20,589 bases of DNA from Candidatus Omnitrophota bacterium (GTDB lineage Bacteria > Omnitrophota > Gorgyraeia > Duberdicusellales > 4484-171): assembly GCA_003644405.1 (NCBI GenBank), contig QNCE01000011.1:1-20589 (forward strand), in the 5' to 3' direction. Under the pieces are notes generated by a model, which worked only from the letters and a program-made list of their open reading frames with translations, was not told the origin of the DNA and did no database searches. Position numbers and translations under genes: made by a program. Below are positions 5,449 through 14,214 of this stretch, piece by piece. Within the stretch, counting starts at the first letter, position 1. Each line of letters begins with the position of its first letter.

Positions 5449-6591
5449 TTAGTTCTTTCTCTCTAAAAAAGCTAAACACTCTAAGTGAGGAGTATGAGGA
5501 AAAAAATCAAAAGGCTCAATAAAGACTATTCTATAAAGGGAGGAGAAATCTTTAAGATCGGTAAATAAGGTATAAGGATTGCAAGAGGAGTAAAATATCC
5601 TAGGAGAAGGCATCTTTAAAAGGTATTTCTTTATCTTCTTAGATAAGCCACAGCGAGGAGGATTTATTACTACAATATCTATATTAGAAATATCTTTTTG
5701 GGCTAAAAATCTTTTCACATCAGAACAGATAAAAGATATATTCTCTATCCCATTTAGCTGAGCGTTAACTATTGCATTTTCTACAATTTCTTTCTTAATC
5801 TCTACTCCCCAGACAAATTTAGCTCTTCTGGCTAGAAAAAGGCCAATGGAACCCACTCCGCAGTATAAATCAAGAACTCTTTCTTCTCCGGTTAACTGTG
5901 CATATTCTTCTATCTTCTTATAGAGATGGGTTATTCCATAAGAGTTGGTTTGAAAGAAAGAATCTACAAATATACGGAAGTTCAAATTAGCTATCTTCTC
6001 AGTGATAAAAGGTTGGCCCCAAAGTAATCTCTTTTCTTCAAAGATTACCGCATCGGATACACGGTCATTTAAAATCCAGAAAAGAGAAGATATTTTTTTC
6101 TCTAGCTTTAGAGCTACTAACTCCTTCACAAACTCCTCTTGGTCTAACTTATCCTGAGTAGTAGTAACCAACGCTATCATAATTTCGTCAGTAAATTTAG
6201 TTTCCCTTATAACAAGATGGCGCAAAAACCCTCGGTGGGAAAATTTTTCATAAGGAAGATATCTATCCTTTAGAACCTCTCTCACTTTATTAAGAATAGG
6301 TTCTGCACAGGGAGAAAATATTAAACATTCCCTAAGATTAAATAGCTCCCTCTTCTCCTTTTTCCTATGAAGCCCACAAATCAAATTACTATCTTCTTTG
6401 CCAAAGGTAAACTCCATTTTATTACGATAAAACCATTCCCGATAGGAATTTATAGGCTTTAACTCTACTGAAAGTTCAAAAAAATCTATCATATCCTTTA
6501 TCTGAGATTCTTTCATCTTTAACTGCTCAAAATAAGGTATATCCTGATACTGACAACCTCCGCAAATGGAAAAGTGTTGACAAAATCTCAT
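5449..6591 (-). CDS. RlmD/TrmA-family RNA uracil-5-methyltransferase
   Basis: The enzyme transfers a methyl group from S-adenosylmethionine to carbon 5 of a uridine, most likely in 23S rRNA. Cys4, Cys10, Cys13 and Cys89 fit the iron-sulfur cluster site of this family. The SAM-binding motif is LDLYCGVGSIG (240-250). The catalytic Cys337 is in SSCNPYTL, and the family glutamate is in PHLECLAF (Glu371). Substrate-handling Gln214 is in FFQTNS. The usual DPPR motif reads NPPRCG (310-315). There is no N-terminal TRAM domain, and the 380-residue length is that of short family members. Its ATG overlaps by four bases the stop of a broken nitroreductase-like frame. Which uridine is modified cannot be read from sequence. 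Confidence 0.88.
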   Translation of the reverse strand: MRFCQHFSICGGCQYQDIPYFEQLKMKESQIKDMIDFFELSVELKPINSYREWFYRNKMEFTFGKEDSNLICGLHRKKEKRELFNLRECLIFSPCAEPILNKVREVLKDRYLPYEKFSHRGFLRHLVIRETKFTDEIMIALVTTTQDKLDQEEFVKELVALKLEKKISSLFWILNDRVSDAVIFEEKRLLWGQPFITEKIANLNFRIFVDSFFQTNSYGITHLYKKIEEYAQLTGEERVLDLYCGVGSIGLFLARRAKFVWGVEIKKEIVENAIVNAQLNGIENISFICSDVKRFLAQKDISNIDIVVINPPRCGLSKKIKKYLLKMPSPRIFYSSCNPYTLFTDLKDFSSLYRIVFIEPFDFFPHTPHLECLAFLERKN

Positions 6592-6728
6592 GGAATTATC
6601 AGTTTTTTTAAAGGTCTCCGTCTATTCTCTCTAAATTTAGGATAAGCTAAGGGCTTACCTACTGCTATTACAGCAACTAATCCAGCCTCTAAAATTGTTT
6701 CTACTATTTGAGAGGAGACGTTTGAAAT
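6588..6728 (-). pseudogene. Nitroreductase-like C-terminal remnant
   Basis: An open stretch of 46 codons without a usable start lies between era and the methyltransferase gene. It reads QIVETILEAGLVAVIAVGKP, then about 22 residues ending in NRRRPLKKLIIP. The pattern (helix, hydrophobic strand, GxP, then RRPLxxLI) looks like the C-terminal end of nitroreductase-family flavoproteins. Its TGA overlaps the ATG of the next gene by four bases, a relic of an ancestral coupled operon. The N-terminal four fifths are missing. The family call rests on a short match and is tentative; that it is a coding remnant is better supported. Confidence 0.4.
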
Positions 6729-6740
6729 TTAATCTCTTTT

Positions 6741-7667
6741 TTATACCCACCAATACCCTAACTCTTTCAGTATTCTAGGCTTCTTTTGCCAATTCCTTAA
6801 CACTTTAACTTCTAACTCTAAATAAACTTTCTTACCAAAAAGAACTTCTAACTCCTCCCTAGCAAGTTTTCCTACCTCTTTTATAAATCTTCCTTCTTTC
6901 CCAATAAGGATTTTCTTTTGAGAATCTCTATTTACATAAATATTCGCTTTTATATAGACGATATTCTCTTTTCTCTCCACTTCCTCAACCTCTACTGCCA
7001 CAGAATGAGGAAGTTCCTCCTTTAAATTTAAAAACAACTTCTCTCTAATGGTATCCTGAACTCTAAGTTTAAGAGGAAAATCAGTTAATGTTTCTCTATC
7101 ATAGAAAGGAGGATGAAAAGGAAGCAACTCTACAATGGCTTCTTTCAATCTATCCAAATTTGTACCTTTCTTAGCAGATATTGGAATATAATATTTCACA
7201 AGATCCTCTTTACCTTTGGCTTTTATTAACTTCTGCCATCTCTCTATATACTGATTCAAAAAATCCTTACTAATATCTATCTTATTTAAAACCATAATCA
7301 TCTGAGTATCCTGAGAAGAAAGAAAATTCATAATAACTTCCTCTTCTTTGCCAACAGACCGAGATACATCAACTACGTAAAGGAGAAGCTCCACCTCTTG
7401 AGTACTTCTTTTTGCTACTACGTTAAGATGTGTCGCTAACTCTTTTTTGAAAGAGTGAATACCTGGAGTATCAACGAAAATAATTTGGGCATTCTCTAAA
7501 TTTAAAACCCCTCGAATCTGATGACGGGTAGTTTGAGGAATGCTAGACACAATACTTACCTTACCTCCTAAGAGGGTATTCAAGAGGGTGGATTTACCTA
7601 CATTGGGTCTACCCAGAATTGCTACAAATCCTGATTTAAAATTTCTCCTTTCCAAAATCTCATCCAT
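6741..7667 (-). CDS. era: GTPase Era
   Basis: Era is an essential GTPase that binds 16S rRNA and assists assembly of the 30S subunit. The 308 residues are of normal length. The G domain has GRPNVGKS (19-26), DTPG (66-69), NKID (128-131) and SAK (164-166). The KH RNA-binding domain has the GKEG loop (256-259) and ends in the usual basic, aromatic tail (ELGYWWV). The start is the only ATG ahead of the first beta strand; the upstream GAAA is a weak Shine-Dalgarno. It lies 38 bases after the radical SAM gene and may have its own extended -10 promoter. Confidence 0.97.
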   Translation of the reverse strand: MDEILERRNFKSGFVAILGRPNVGKSTLLNTLLGGKVSIVSSIPQTTRHQIRGVLNLENAQIIFVDTPGIHSFKKELATHLNVVAKRSTQEVELLLYVVDVSRSVGKEEEVIMNFLSSQDTQMIMVLNKIDISKDFLNQYIERWQKLIKAKGKEDLVKYYIPISAKKGTNLDRLKEAIVELLPFHPPFYDRETLTDFPLKLRVQDTIREKLFLNLKEELPHSVAVEVEEVERKENIVYIKANIYVNRDSQKKILIGKEGRFIKEVGKLAREELEVLFGKKVYLELEVKVLRNWQKKPRILKELGYWWV

Positions 7668-7687
7668 TTTCTTTTAAATGACGAAGT

Positions 7688-7696
7688 ATTTTATCA
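7688..7696 (-). promoter_or_regulatory. Possible extended -10 promoter of era
   Basis: TGATAAAAT on the minus strand, in the 38-base gap upstream of era, would start transcription about 14 bases before the ATG. No convincing -35 is present. Confidence 0.35.
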
Positions 7697-7705
7697 CATT
7701 TAAAT

Positions 7706-8794
7706 CTAAGTTAGAAGGTGCTTATTACCTATATTTACATTATCCAAAAATTTCTTTGCCTTATGATAACATGTATACATCAACTCCTTTGATGTGGGAG
7801 GCAAATCTTTAAGATAAAAACAAGGCCAGAAACCCAAAAGAGAGTAAGGAATACTCCTGTCAAACTGAGAGACAAACTGAGCAATCTCTTCTACCTCCCT
7901 CTCATCTGTATATCCACTTACTATAGGTGTAGATACACATACTAAAGGAGGATTCTTTCTTCTATAAAAGTTTCTAGCAAAAAAGGAGAAATTATCATAA
8001 CTCTGCTTGTTACTCTTACCACATAGAGCTAGATTTAACTCTGGAGAGAAAAACTTTAAATCAAATTTTATTGTTCCCCCACTTTCAAGAAGGATATTTA
8101 AAATTTCCTCATTGAATTTGGGATTAAAACTTCCATTTGTCTCCCAACAGATTCTTAAAATCCTATTCTTTCTAACTTCTATAGCTCGGCGAGAAAATTC
8201 TATAGTAAACTCTATCTGACAGGAAGGCTCTCCACCAAAAAAACACACACACGAAGTTTTTGAATCAATAGCTTCTAAAAGATCGTCTACACTCACTAAG
8301 TTATTGAATTGTAATCTCTTGCGATAGTGATAATTCTGACAAAAGAGGCAATTAAATGAACAGCCATTGAAGAATACAGCTAAATTCTTATAACCTAACT
8401 CATCACCTGAGGTATAGGAAAATTGGGGATATCCGCATCCTGTAGCAGCACAACAGAAACTAGCTACACAGTTTGTGGGAAGAGGGTCAAAGTAAAACTC
8501 CAAGCTAGCAAAATTTCTATTTGGTCCAACTAATTTATTTTTCTCCACTTTCCTTAATCCACAAAAGCTGATTTCTCCTTCCTGTAAGCAACAATTATTG
8601 ATACATAACTCGCATCTTAATCTACTTTCTCTCTGCTTTTTAAGAGAAATCCCCTCCTCTTTTTTTATTCCTATATGAATTTCCTCTAAGAATTCTTTTA
8701 CTTTACTAAAATTCTCTCTAATGCATCTTCCACACACACTTAAAAGAGAAGAAATTTCTGGAGCTTTCTTTTTACATATCCTACAAGTTCCCAT
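7706..8794 (-). CDS. Radical SAM protein of the PflA/AmmeMemoRadiSam-like group
   Basis: The 362-residue protein begins with two CxxC pairs (Cys4/7 and 21/24), likely a zinc knuckle. A second cysteine-rich segment follows (Cys61, 64, 68, 69, 78). The radical SAM cluster motif CSFNCLFC (145-152) follows in the context NGCSFNCLFCQN, with GGEPSCQ (about 187) for SAM binding. The CxxC-GxCGLR-SLxxDP layout before the cluster matches COG1180 proteins such as glycyl-radical activases and the AmmeMemoRadiSam enzyme. No glycyl-radical enzyme, AMMECR1 or MEMO gene is nearby, so the substrate is unknown. It starts directly after the DUF488 stop codon, whose end supplies an AGGAA Shine-Dalgarno. Confidence 0.8.
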   Translation of the reverse strand: MGTCRICKKKAPEISSLLSVCGRCIRENFSKVKEFLEEIHIGIKKEEGISLKKQRESRLRCELCINNCCLQEGEISFCGLRKVEKNKLVGPNRNFASLEFYFDPLPTNCVASFCCAATGCGYPQFSYTSGDELGYKNLAVFFNGCSFNCLFCQNYHYRKRLQFNNLVSVDDLLEAIDSKTSCVCFFGGEPSCQIEFTIEFSRRAIEVRKNRILRICWETNGSFNPKFNEEILNILLESGGTIKFDLKFFSPELNLALCGKSNKQSYDNFSFFARNFYRRKNPPLVCVSTPIVSGYTDEREVEEIAQFVSQFDRSIPYSLLGFWPCFYLKDLPPTSKELMYTCYHKAKKFLDNVNIGNKHLLT

Positions 8795-9214
8795 CTATTC
8801 CTGCTTAACTTTATCCTCCTCAATTATGTGGATAACCTTAAAATTTCCCCTTAAAGCCTCGGTTATGAAACGCCTATGACACCTGAAGTAAAAACGCTCA
8901 CAACATAAGATACAGGTCCTTTTCTCTAAAGCTAACTTCTCTAACTTTCTTAACCCTGAAGAAAAAGCTTGTGTCTGAAGATAATTTCTGTATCCCTCTT
9001 TTCTATAACCTCCTAAAATATCTCCCATATACACATATTCTACATTCTCTTGATTAAGGATCTTTTTTAGGTTAGAAGCCTTAAAATGGAGAAATTTAGA
9101 AGTAGGAAACCTTCTCACATCTACTATTCTTTGAATATGAAATTTTTTAATTATTCTTAGAAAAGCATCTTGGCTACGGTTACTCGTACCTAATGAGTAG
9201 ATTTCTTTTACCAT
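8795..9214 (-). CDS. DUF488 family protein
   Basis: The 139 residues show the DUF488 signature: a start strand with YSLGTSNRS, then IVDVRRFPTSKFLHF, YVYMGDILGG, and the C-terminal CILCCERFYFRCHRRFI with the conserved C-x-E and CHR. The family is widespread and often lies beside nucleic-acid or iron-sulfur genes, but its reaction is not established. The ATG overlaps the DUF72 stop by one base (TGATG), and its stop abuts the radical SAM start, so the three are one operon. The Cys-Glu and Cys-His-Arg residues may form an active or metal site (inference). Confidence 0.88.
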   Translation of the reverse strand: MVKEIYSLGTSNRSQDAFLRIIKKFHIQRIVDVRRFPTSKFLHFKASNLKKILNQENVEYVYMGDILGGYRKEGYRNYLQTQAFSSGLRKLEKLALEKRTCILCCERFYFRCHRRFITEALRGNFKVIHIIEEDKVKQE

Positions 9215-9915
9215 CAGAAAATCATTTTTTTAAAACTTAAAGCATCCTCCCACATGTAAACATTGTTAAAGAAAACATACCCAGATCTTCTTTCCACCAA
9301 TCTCTTCAAATATTTTAAATCCTTGTTAGTATACTTATATCTATATCCTTCCTTGCCATGAAGCCGGAAATATAAAAAACTACCCCAAACCGGTTCTCTT
9401 TTAAACGGATCTACGGCATGGATTAGATTTAAATCTTTACAGATTCTTCTGAGAGTAGCATCTTTAAAATCACTTCTCTCCTCCCAACAAAAAATTAAAT
9501 TACCTCTCTCCACTTTACTAAAAAATTTATACATATTATCTATATTTTCCTTATTCTCTTTAAAATTAGGTGGGGTTTGAAACAGAATTATCTTTGCTTT
9601 CAAAGAATTAGCAACTTCATAAATTCTTTTAAAAGCAGCAAATACCTCCTTTGTTGGCTTAAAGAACCCATAATTTTGAGGACTCCCTATAACTTTTTTA
9701 AGTCTTCGATAGGTAGGAGAAGTTTTTAGATGAGTAATTATCTGCCAAGCTTTTATTGTAAATTCAAAGGTAGGAGAAGCTTCTTCCCTTAACTTATTAA
9801 AAGTCTCAGCTTTCTGAGGAGGTTGATAAAAGGTATTTTGAAGCTCAACGCAGTTAAAATTTTCAAAGTAAACTGTCCTTTTTTTGGGGAAACCACAACA
9901 CCCAATCTTTATCAT
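9214..9915 (-). CDS. DUF72 family TIM-barrel protein (YecE-like)
   Basis: The 233 residues follow the DUF72 pattern: IKIGCCGFP at the start, an early strand with FNCVELQNTFYQPP, FEFTIKAWQIITH, then KIILFQTPPNF, LIFCWEERS and a late strand FLYFRLHGKEGYRYKYT. The C-terminus has YVFFNNVY. The fold is a TIM barrel of unknown reaction, found in bacteria and archaea. It is fused or adjacent to DUF488 in other genomes too (general knowledge of these families). It lies 20 bases after endonuclease V and overlaps DUF488 by one base. Confidence 0.9.
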   Translation of the reverse strand: MIKIGCCGFPKKRTVYFENFNCVELQNTFYQPPQKAETFNKLREEASPTFEFTIKAWQIITHLKTSPTYRRLKKVIGSPQNYGFFKPTKEVFAAFKRIYEVANSLKAKIILFQTPPNFKENKENIDNMYKFFSKVERGNLIFCWEERSDFKDATLRRICKDLNLIHAVDPFKREPVWGSFLYFRLHGKEGYRYKYTNKDLKYLKRLVERRSGYVFFNNVYMWEDALSFKKMIF

Positions 9916-9935
9916 CTTTCAAAAAGAGAGGATTC

Positions 9936-10568
9936 TTAAAATTTAGAATAGATATGGGCTAATCTCAATGGTTCGGGAATTCTATACTTAGAAGTAGCAA
10001 GGACAACTTCTATAGCTCTTTTTAAACTTATTCCCCATCCACAGGAGACATATACTTCTCTAACTTGAGACTTTGTTCTTACCGCAGCCCCTAATATCTT
10101 CTTTTTATACTTTATATAGGAAAAATTTCCTCTTATTTTCCCAGGACTTTTGTATTCTCCTAAGAGAAGGCTCTTGGCACAACCTATTGTAGGCTTTCTT
10201 AGAATTATGCCTAAGAACGTAGCTAAACCTAAATTTTTAGGATGAAGGATGCCATTACCATCAAAGATAAAACAATCACAAGAAGTACGAAGGTTAAAAA
10301 TTCCTTCTAGAATCGCTGGCCCTTCTCTAAAAGAGAGATAACCTGGTATGTAAGGAAACTTAATACAAACTCGGTAATTTTTTCTCTCTATAAGTCTTAA
10401 ACTTCTAAAGTCTAAAACACAGATACACACCTGAGCTTCTTCCCCTCGGAAGGAGATATCAGCTCCCCCTATAGTTTCAATCTTTTTTAATCTATCTCTC
10501 AAATCGATACGCTTCCTCAACTCCTCTTGAATAAAATCAAACAATCTTTTCTCCCCCGGCGTAATCAT
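9936..10568 (-). CDS. nfi: Endonuclease V
   Basis: Endonuclease V cuts the second phosphodiester bond 3' of deoxyinosine (and of inosine in RNA), starting repair of deaminated adenine. The motifs are present in order: GGADISF (Asp37), FPYIPGYLSFREGP (Tyr73, Glu82), FDGNGILHP (Asp103, His109), GCAKS (Lys132), RTKSQVREVYVSCGW, and PEPLRLAH at the end. The 210-residue length is normal. The frame's ATG overlaps the M20 gene by 32 bases and has no Shine-Dalgarno. A TTG at 10544 has GGGGGAG six bases upstream and would give a 202-residue protein, so it may be the true start. Confidence 0.93.
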   Translation of the reverse strand: MITPGEKRLFDFIQEELRKRIDLRDRLKKIETIGGADISFRGEEAQVCICVLDFRSLRLIERKNYRVCIKFPYIPGYLSFREGPAILEGIFNLRTSCDCFIFDGNGILHPKNLGLATFLGIILRKPTIGCAKSLLLGEYKSPGKIRGNFSYIKYKKKILGAAVRTKSQVREVYVSCGWGISLKRAIEVVLATSKYRIPEPLRLAHIYSKF

Positions 10569-11679
10569 CTAAGGCCAAGACGTAGTCTTTCAGTACTTTT
10601 ATCCCTTGACAAAGGTCCTTTATCTTCACATACTCGTTAGCGGAATGTGCGCATCCTTTTGAACCAAAACCAAAACAGAAACCTTCTATCCCTTTCTCGC
10701 TTAAAAAATTGATTACTGTAGCTCCTAAACTCGCTTTATAGGAAATTTTAATTTTGTGCTTCTTTAGCACTTTTCTCATCAACTTTATAAGAAAGTGCTC
10801 CTTTGCTATTTCCAAAGGTTTTTGATGAGCTAAAATTTTTATTCTGTATTTCTTAATATATTTCTCTATAATTTTTCTAAGTTTTTTTTCTATACTCTTT
10901 TTATTCATCGAAGGTATATACCTTATATCTAGTTCAAAAAAGTTAAAACCTGCTACAATATTTACCTTCTCCCCTCCAGAAATCCTTCCAATATTTATAG
11001 TAGGTCTTTTTAAAAGAGGATGAACTTTATTTTCCCAATTTTCTTGAAGAAGTTCATTTAAAATATGCACAGACTTTTCTATAGCATTTACTCCCCTCTC
11101 AGGATATGCTCCGTGAGCTTCTTTACCAAAAATTTCTACACGTAAGTGAAGTAATCCTTTTTGAGCAACTACAATTTCGAAATCATCACTATCCAAAACT
11201 AATCCATAATTTATCTTTCCTAAGTGATTAAGAAGAGGCTTTATTCCCACTTTACTACCCGTTTCTTCATCAGCAGTAAAAGCTATAATCAAATCTAAAT
11301 TCTTCAATCTTATCCTTTTTTCTCTTAGCAACTTAATAAGATAGAGAGCTACGGCCGCATTTCCTTTATCATCGGTGGCTCCTCTACCGTATATCCTTCC
11401 TCGATAAATTCTTCCCGAGAAAGGAGGGAAACGCCATTTTCCTGAAGGAGGAACAGTATCTATGTGAGGGGTGATAAGAAGTTTTTTCTTAGATCTAAGA
11501 GAGGGAATTTTACATACTAGGTTAGGTCTATTTTTCTCAAACTCATACACCTTGGGTGTAAACTTTAAATTCTTGATGTATCTTTCTATAAAAAGAGCTA
11601 TTTCTTTTTCTTTACCAGGAGGATTGGATGAGTCTATTCTAATTAGCTTTTGTGTAAGCTTTATTAGTTCTTTGTTCAT
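10537..11679 (-). CDS. M20-family metallopeptidase (ArgE/DapE/ACY1 type)
   Basis: This is a two-zinc hydrolase that removes acyl groups from amino acids or cleaves dipeptides. The metal and catalytic residues are in place: His72 and Asp74 (TPHIDTVPP), the bridging Asp of GRGATDDKGN (about 103), Glu138-Glu139 (TADEETGS), Asp163 (VLDSDD) and His345 (GCAHSANEYV). The dimerisation domain lies between about 180 and 295 (GKEAHGAYPERG). The 380 residues are of normal length and show no signal peptide. The substrate is not clear; a desuccinylase or deacetylase would look alike, and no lysine or arginine biosynthesis gene is nearby. The gene overlaps the PilZ fusion by 41 bases and endonuclease V by 32. 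Confidence 0.88.
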   Translation of the reverse strand: MNKELIKLTQKLIRIDSSNPPGKEKEIALFIERYIKNLKFTPKVYEFEKNRPNLVCKIPSLRSKKKLLITPHIDTVPPSGKWRFPPFSGRIYRGRIYGRGATDDKGNAAVALYLIKLLREKRIRLKNLDLIIAFTADEETGSKVGIKPLLNHLGKINYGLVLDSDDFEIVVAQKGLLHLRVEIFGKEAHGAYPERGVNAIEKSVHILNELLQENWENKVHPLLKRPTINIGRISGGEKVNIVAGFNFFELDIRYIPSMNKKSIEKKLRKIIEKYIKKYRIKILAHQKPLEIAKEHFLIKLMRKVLKKHKIKISYKASLGATVINFLSEKGIEGFCFGFGSKGCAHSANEYVKIKDLCQGIKVLKDYVLALDDYAGGEKIV

Positions 11680-13663
11680 AAGCTTTTTTTAAGGAGTTAG
11701 TAAGAAACTCTCCACTAAGAGGATTATATCCTAAGTAAGAAATTAGAAAATAGGCGGTAGATGCTAAGGATCCTACTTTGTCTCCTTTAGGTGTACGCCA
11801 ACCATGACCAGTATCTACGAAGCTAGCAGAAGCATAAGGAAGAGTAGGATTAGCTCTTCCTAAAGGAGAAGGGGAGTTAATTACCATTTTCTGAAGCTCA
11901 TCAAAATAGTAGTTTGCTCTCTCCCAATAGTAGTTAGCTTTATCTGGGTTTTTATCTTGATAATAATTACTTAAAATCTCAAAAGCTAAAATCATCTGAG
12001 CTGTCCATTCACAAGAAATCACTCCTCCACGAGGTAAATTTCTAACTTTAGCAAAATCGAATCCTGTTACAAAAACTTCTTTATCCTTTACCTTAAAGTG
12101 AGTAGTGACACGGCAATTTTTTACAGCAAAATCCAGAATAACTTCGGGATTCATCTTTAAAGAAATCAGTTCTTGTGGTCCTAAAGCAGTGATCGACCAA
12201 GCGTAGGTATCAGTAGCAATAGTAGCATCTCCCTTTCCTCTGTTTACAGGAACACCTTTATCAGTATAAGCGTAGGTATCTATCCACTTCTTTATCTTTT
12301 GAGAAACGTCGAAATAATAAGAATTTTTGGTTAGCTCTCCCAACATTTTAAAGAAGGCATAACAGTCCAAATTATGTTCGGTAGAATACCAATGAAAATT
12401 AGGTCCGCCTCTTATACCTCCTTCTTTATCTATCATTTTCAGAAGAAAATCCCCTACTGCTTTTGCTATCTTTAAATACCTCTTCTCATTTGTTAATTTT
12501 ACATAATTTAAGCTAGCCAAACCTATCCAGGCGTTTGGTCCGGAAGAGATAATATATTCAAAGACTTCTCCGTTAGTATAGTAACTGTTGTAAATAGACT
12601 TTCTATTCTCTATTTGATTAAGATAAAAATCCAAAACTTTTCTCGCTTTAGAAGTATCTTTAAAGAGAGTAAACACTATTACCGCTAAAGCTTGGTCATA
12701 GGTAAAAGCTACTCTGCTCAACTCTCTATCTCCTTCATAACTTAAAACTAACCCGCTATTTGAATCTTGACGGGTAGTTATCCATTCATACATCCCCTTT
12801 ACTACCTTTTTTACATACTCGGTTTTTTCTTTTTCCAGAATCTTAACTTCCTGAGAAAGTTTACTCTTTATATCTTTTTTTTTTTTGAACTTTTCTTTTA
12901 AAAACCGATTTTCTTTCTCTAAACTCTCTATTTGAACTTTAAGTCTCCTCATTTTATTCTGAAAAGCCTGAATTATCTTTTCTTTCTCTTTTACCTTCAT
13001 CTCTTGTTTAAAAAGTTGCCTGTATTTAGCCTGCCAAAATGAAAGTTCATCTTTAAGAGAGGCTAATTCTTTTTCTAGCTTACTCTTTCTATCTTTCACA
13101 AATGTTAAAAGTTTAGTTTCCTCAGCTAATTGATTTCTTAACTTAGCTGATTCTTCCAAGAGAGAGTGATACTTAGCTACTAAATCTCTATTTTTTTGGA
13201 GTAACTTTTCCTCTCTCATCCAGATGAGGAAAGAAAAAAGAATAAGAATAGCTATCACTAAAGACACTACATAAGGAAAAAGTTTTTTACTAATTGCGTA
13301 TCTAAAAAGAGCTCTCTTTAAAGAAGGGCTAATCTCTGTAAATTCTATCCCTAACCTACAGTGGGTGAATCTTTCCAGTTTTTCTCTCTTCTTCCAGACC
13401 ACTCTCCCCTTAGCTAAGATCGGATTCTTTCGGAAAGGAACTTCTATAACTAAACAAAGGATACTTTCTTTAGTAAATCTATCCCAGAAACCCCACCATA
13501 AATCATTTACTGCCAAACATAATCCTCCCTTGCCGATGTTGTTAGTAAATCCTTGAAGGTAAGGAGTAATTTTCTTACCATCTTTATCGAGCAGGTAGAA
13601 CTCTACAGGAAATACAGTAGAAATTCTAATATAATGTCTTTTTTCAAACTCTTTTTTCTTCAT
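11639..13663 (-). CDS. PilZ, membrane helix, coiled coil and glycosidase-like domain fusion
   Basis: The 674 residues hold four parts. The PilZ domain (1 to about 115) has the c-di-GMP motif R9-x3-R13 (KRHYIRIS) and N42-IGKGG, where Gly replaces the usual Ser. One membrane helix (about 128-148) has basic residues before it. A long charged coiled coil spans about 150 to 285. The rest is an alpha-helical toroid-like domain with FTYDQALAVIVF, SGPNAWIGLASL, WYSTEHNLDCYAFF, TDTYAWSITALG and ISCEWTAQMILAF, as in putative (alpha/alpha)6 glycoside hydrolases. The topology would put PilZ in the cytoplasm and the rest outside, so c-di-GMP could be sensed inside to act on a surface or wall sugar outside. 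Carbohydrate activity is inferred. The ATG overlaps the M48 stop by four bases. Confidence 0.8.
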   Translation of the reverse strand: MKKKEFEKRHYIRISTVFPVEFYLLDKDGKKITPYLQGFTNNIGKGGLCLAVNDLWWGFWDRFTKESILCLVIEVPFRKNPILAKGRVVWKKREKLERFTHCRLGIEFTEISPSLKRALFRYAISKKLFPYVVSLVIAILILFSFLIWMREEKLLQKNRDLVAKYHSLLEESAKLRNQLAEETKLLTFVKDRKSKLEKELASLKDELSFWQAKYRQLFKQEMKVKEKEKIIQAFQNKMRRLKVQIESLEKENRFLKEKFKKKKDIKSKLSQEVKILEKEKTEYVKKVVKGMYEWITTRQDSNSGLVLSYEGDRELSRVAFTYDQALAVIVFTLFKDTSKARKVLDFYLNQIENRKSIYNSYYTNGEVFEYIISSGPNAWIGLASLNYVKLTNEKRYLKIAKAVGDFLLKMIDKEGGIRGGPNFHWYSTEHNLDCYAFFKMLGELTKNSYYFDVSQKIKKWIDTYAYTDKGVPVNRGKGDATIATDTYAWSITALGPQELISLKMNPEVILDFAVKNCRVTTHFKVKDKEVFVTGFDFAKVRNLPRGGVISCEWTAQMILAFEILSNYYQDKNPDKANYYWERANYYFDELQKMVINSPSPLGRANPTLPYASASFVDTGHGWRTPKGDKVGSLASTAYFLISYLGYNPLSGEFLTNSLKKAYEQRTNKAYTKAN

Positions 13664-14214
13664 AGACTCTTTGCCCTCTCTATCCTCTCATTGATGGGAG
13701 GGTGAGTATAAAAGAGAAGTTTTCGCCATTTAGGTGGATTGGTTTCACTTAAATTATCTTTAGCCAACTTCTCCATACAACTTATAAAACTATCCCTTGA
13801 TTGAATAACTGATAAGGTCTGCTGATCCGCTTTTTCTTCTATCTTCCTTAAGAAGAAATTTTCTATGGGAGTAAAAATAAAATTAAGAATAATTATAAAG
13901 AGCAAGATTAAAGGTAAAAGTCTAGGATGATAAAGCTCTAAACCTATGGAATCAACAACCTTGCCAAGAATTAAGTTTAAAAACAAAAACATAAAGAGTA
14001 AGCTACCCCCTACAAGGAATATAGATTTTAACGTATCTTTGTTTTTTATATGAGCAAACTCATGGGCACACACAACTTCTATCTCTTGGGGAGTATATCT
14101 AGTTAAGAGATTATCTGCTAAAACTATACGTTTTGAGTTACCTAACCCAATAACAAAGGCATTGGCCTTTTTAGTTTTCCTAGAAAAATCAGCTTCCCAA
14201 ATATCTTTTATCTT
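13660..14214 (-). pseudogene. M48 metalloprotease, C-terminal half after an in-frame TAA
   Basis: This half continues the same frame as the N-terminal half, directly after the TAA at 14215-14217. Its start, KIKDIWEADFSRKTKKANAF, is the usual M48 segment. It then reads VIGLGNSKRIVLADNLL, the zinc motif HEFAH (HExxH) in EIEVVCAHEFAH, two membrane helices and the third-ligand region FLRKIEEKADQQ. It has no ATG; a GTG at 14073 lies just before HEFAH and would not give a working enzyme. Everything but the one stop codon is intact, so the break is recent, a sequencing error, or read through. Its end overlaps the PilZ gene by ATGA. Confidence 0.75.
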
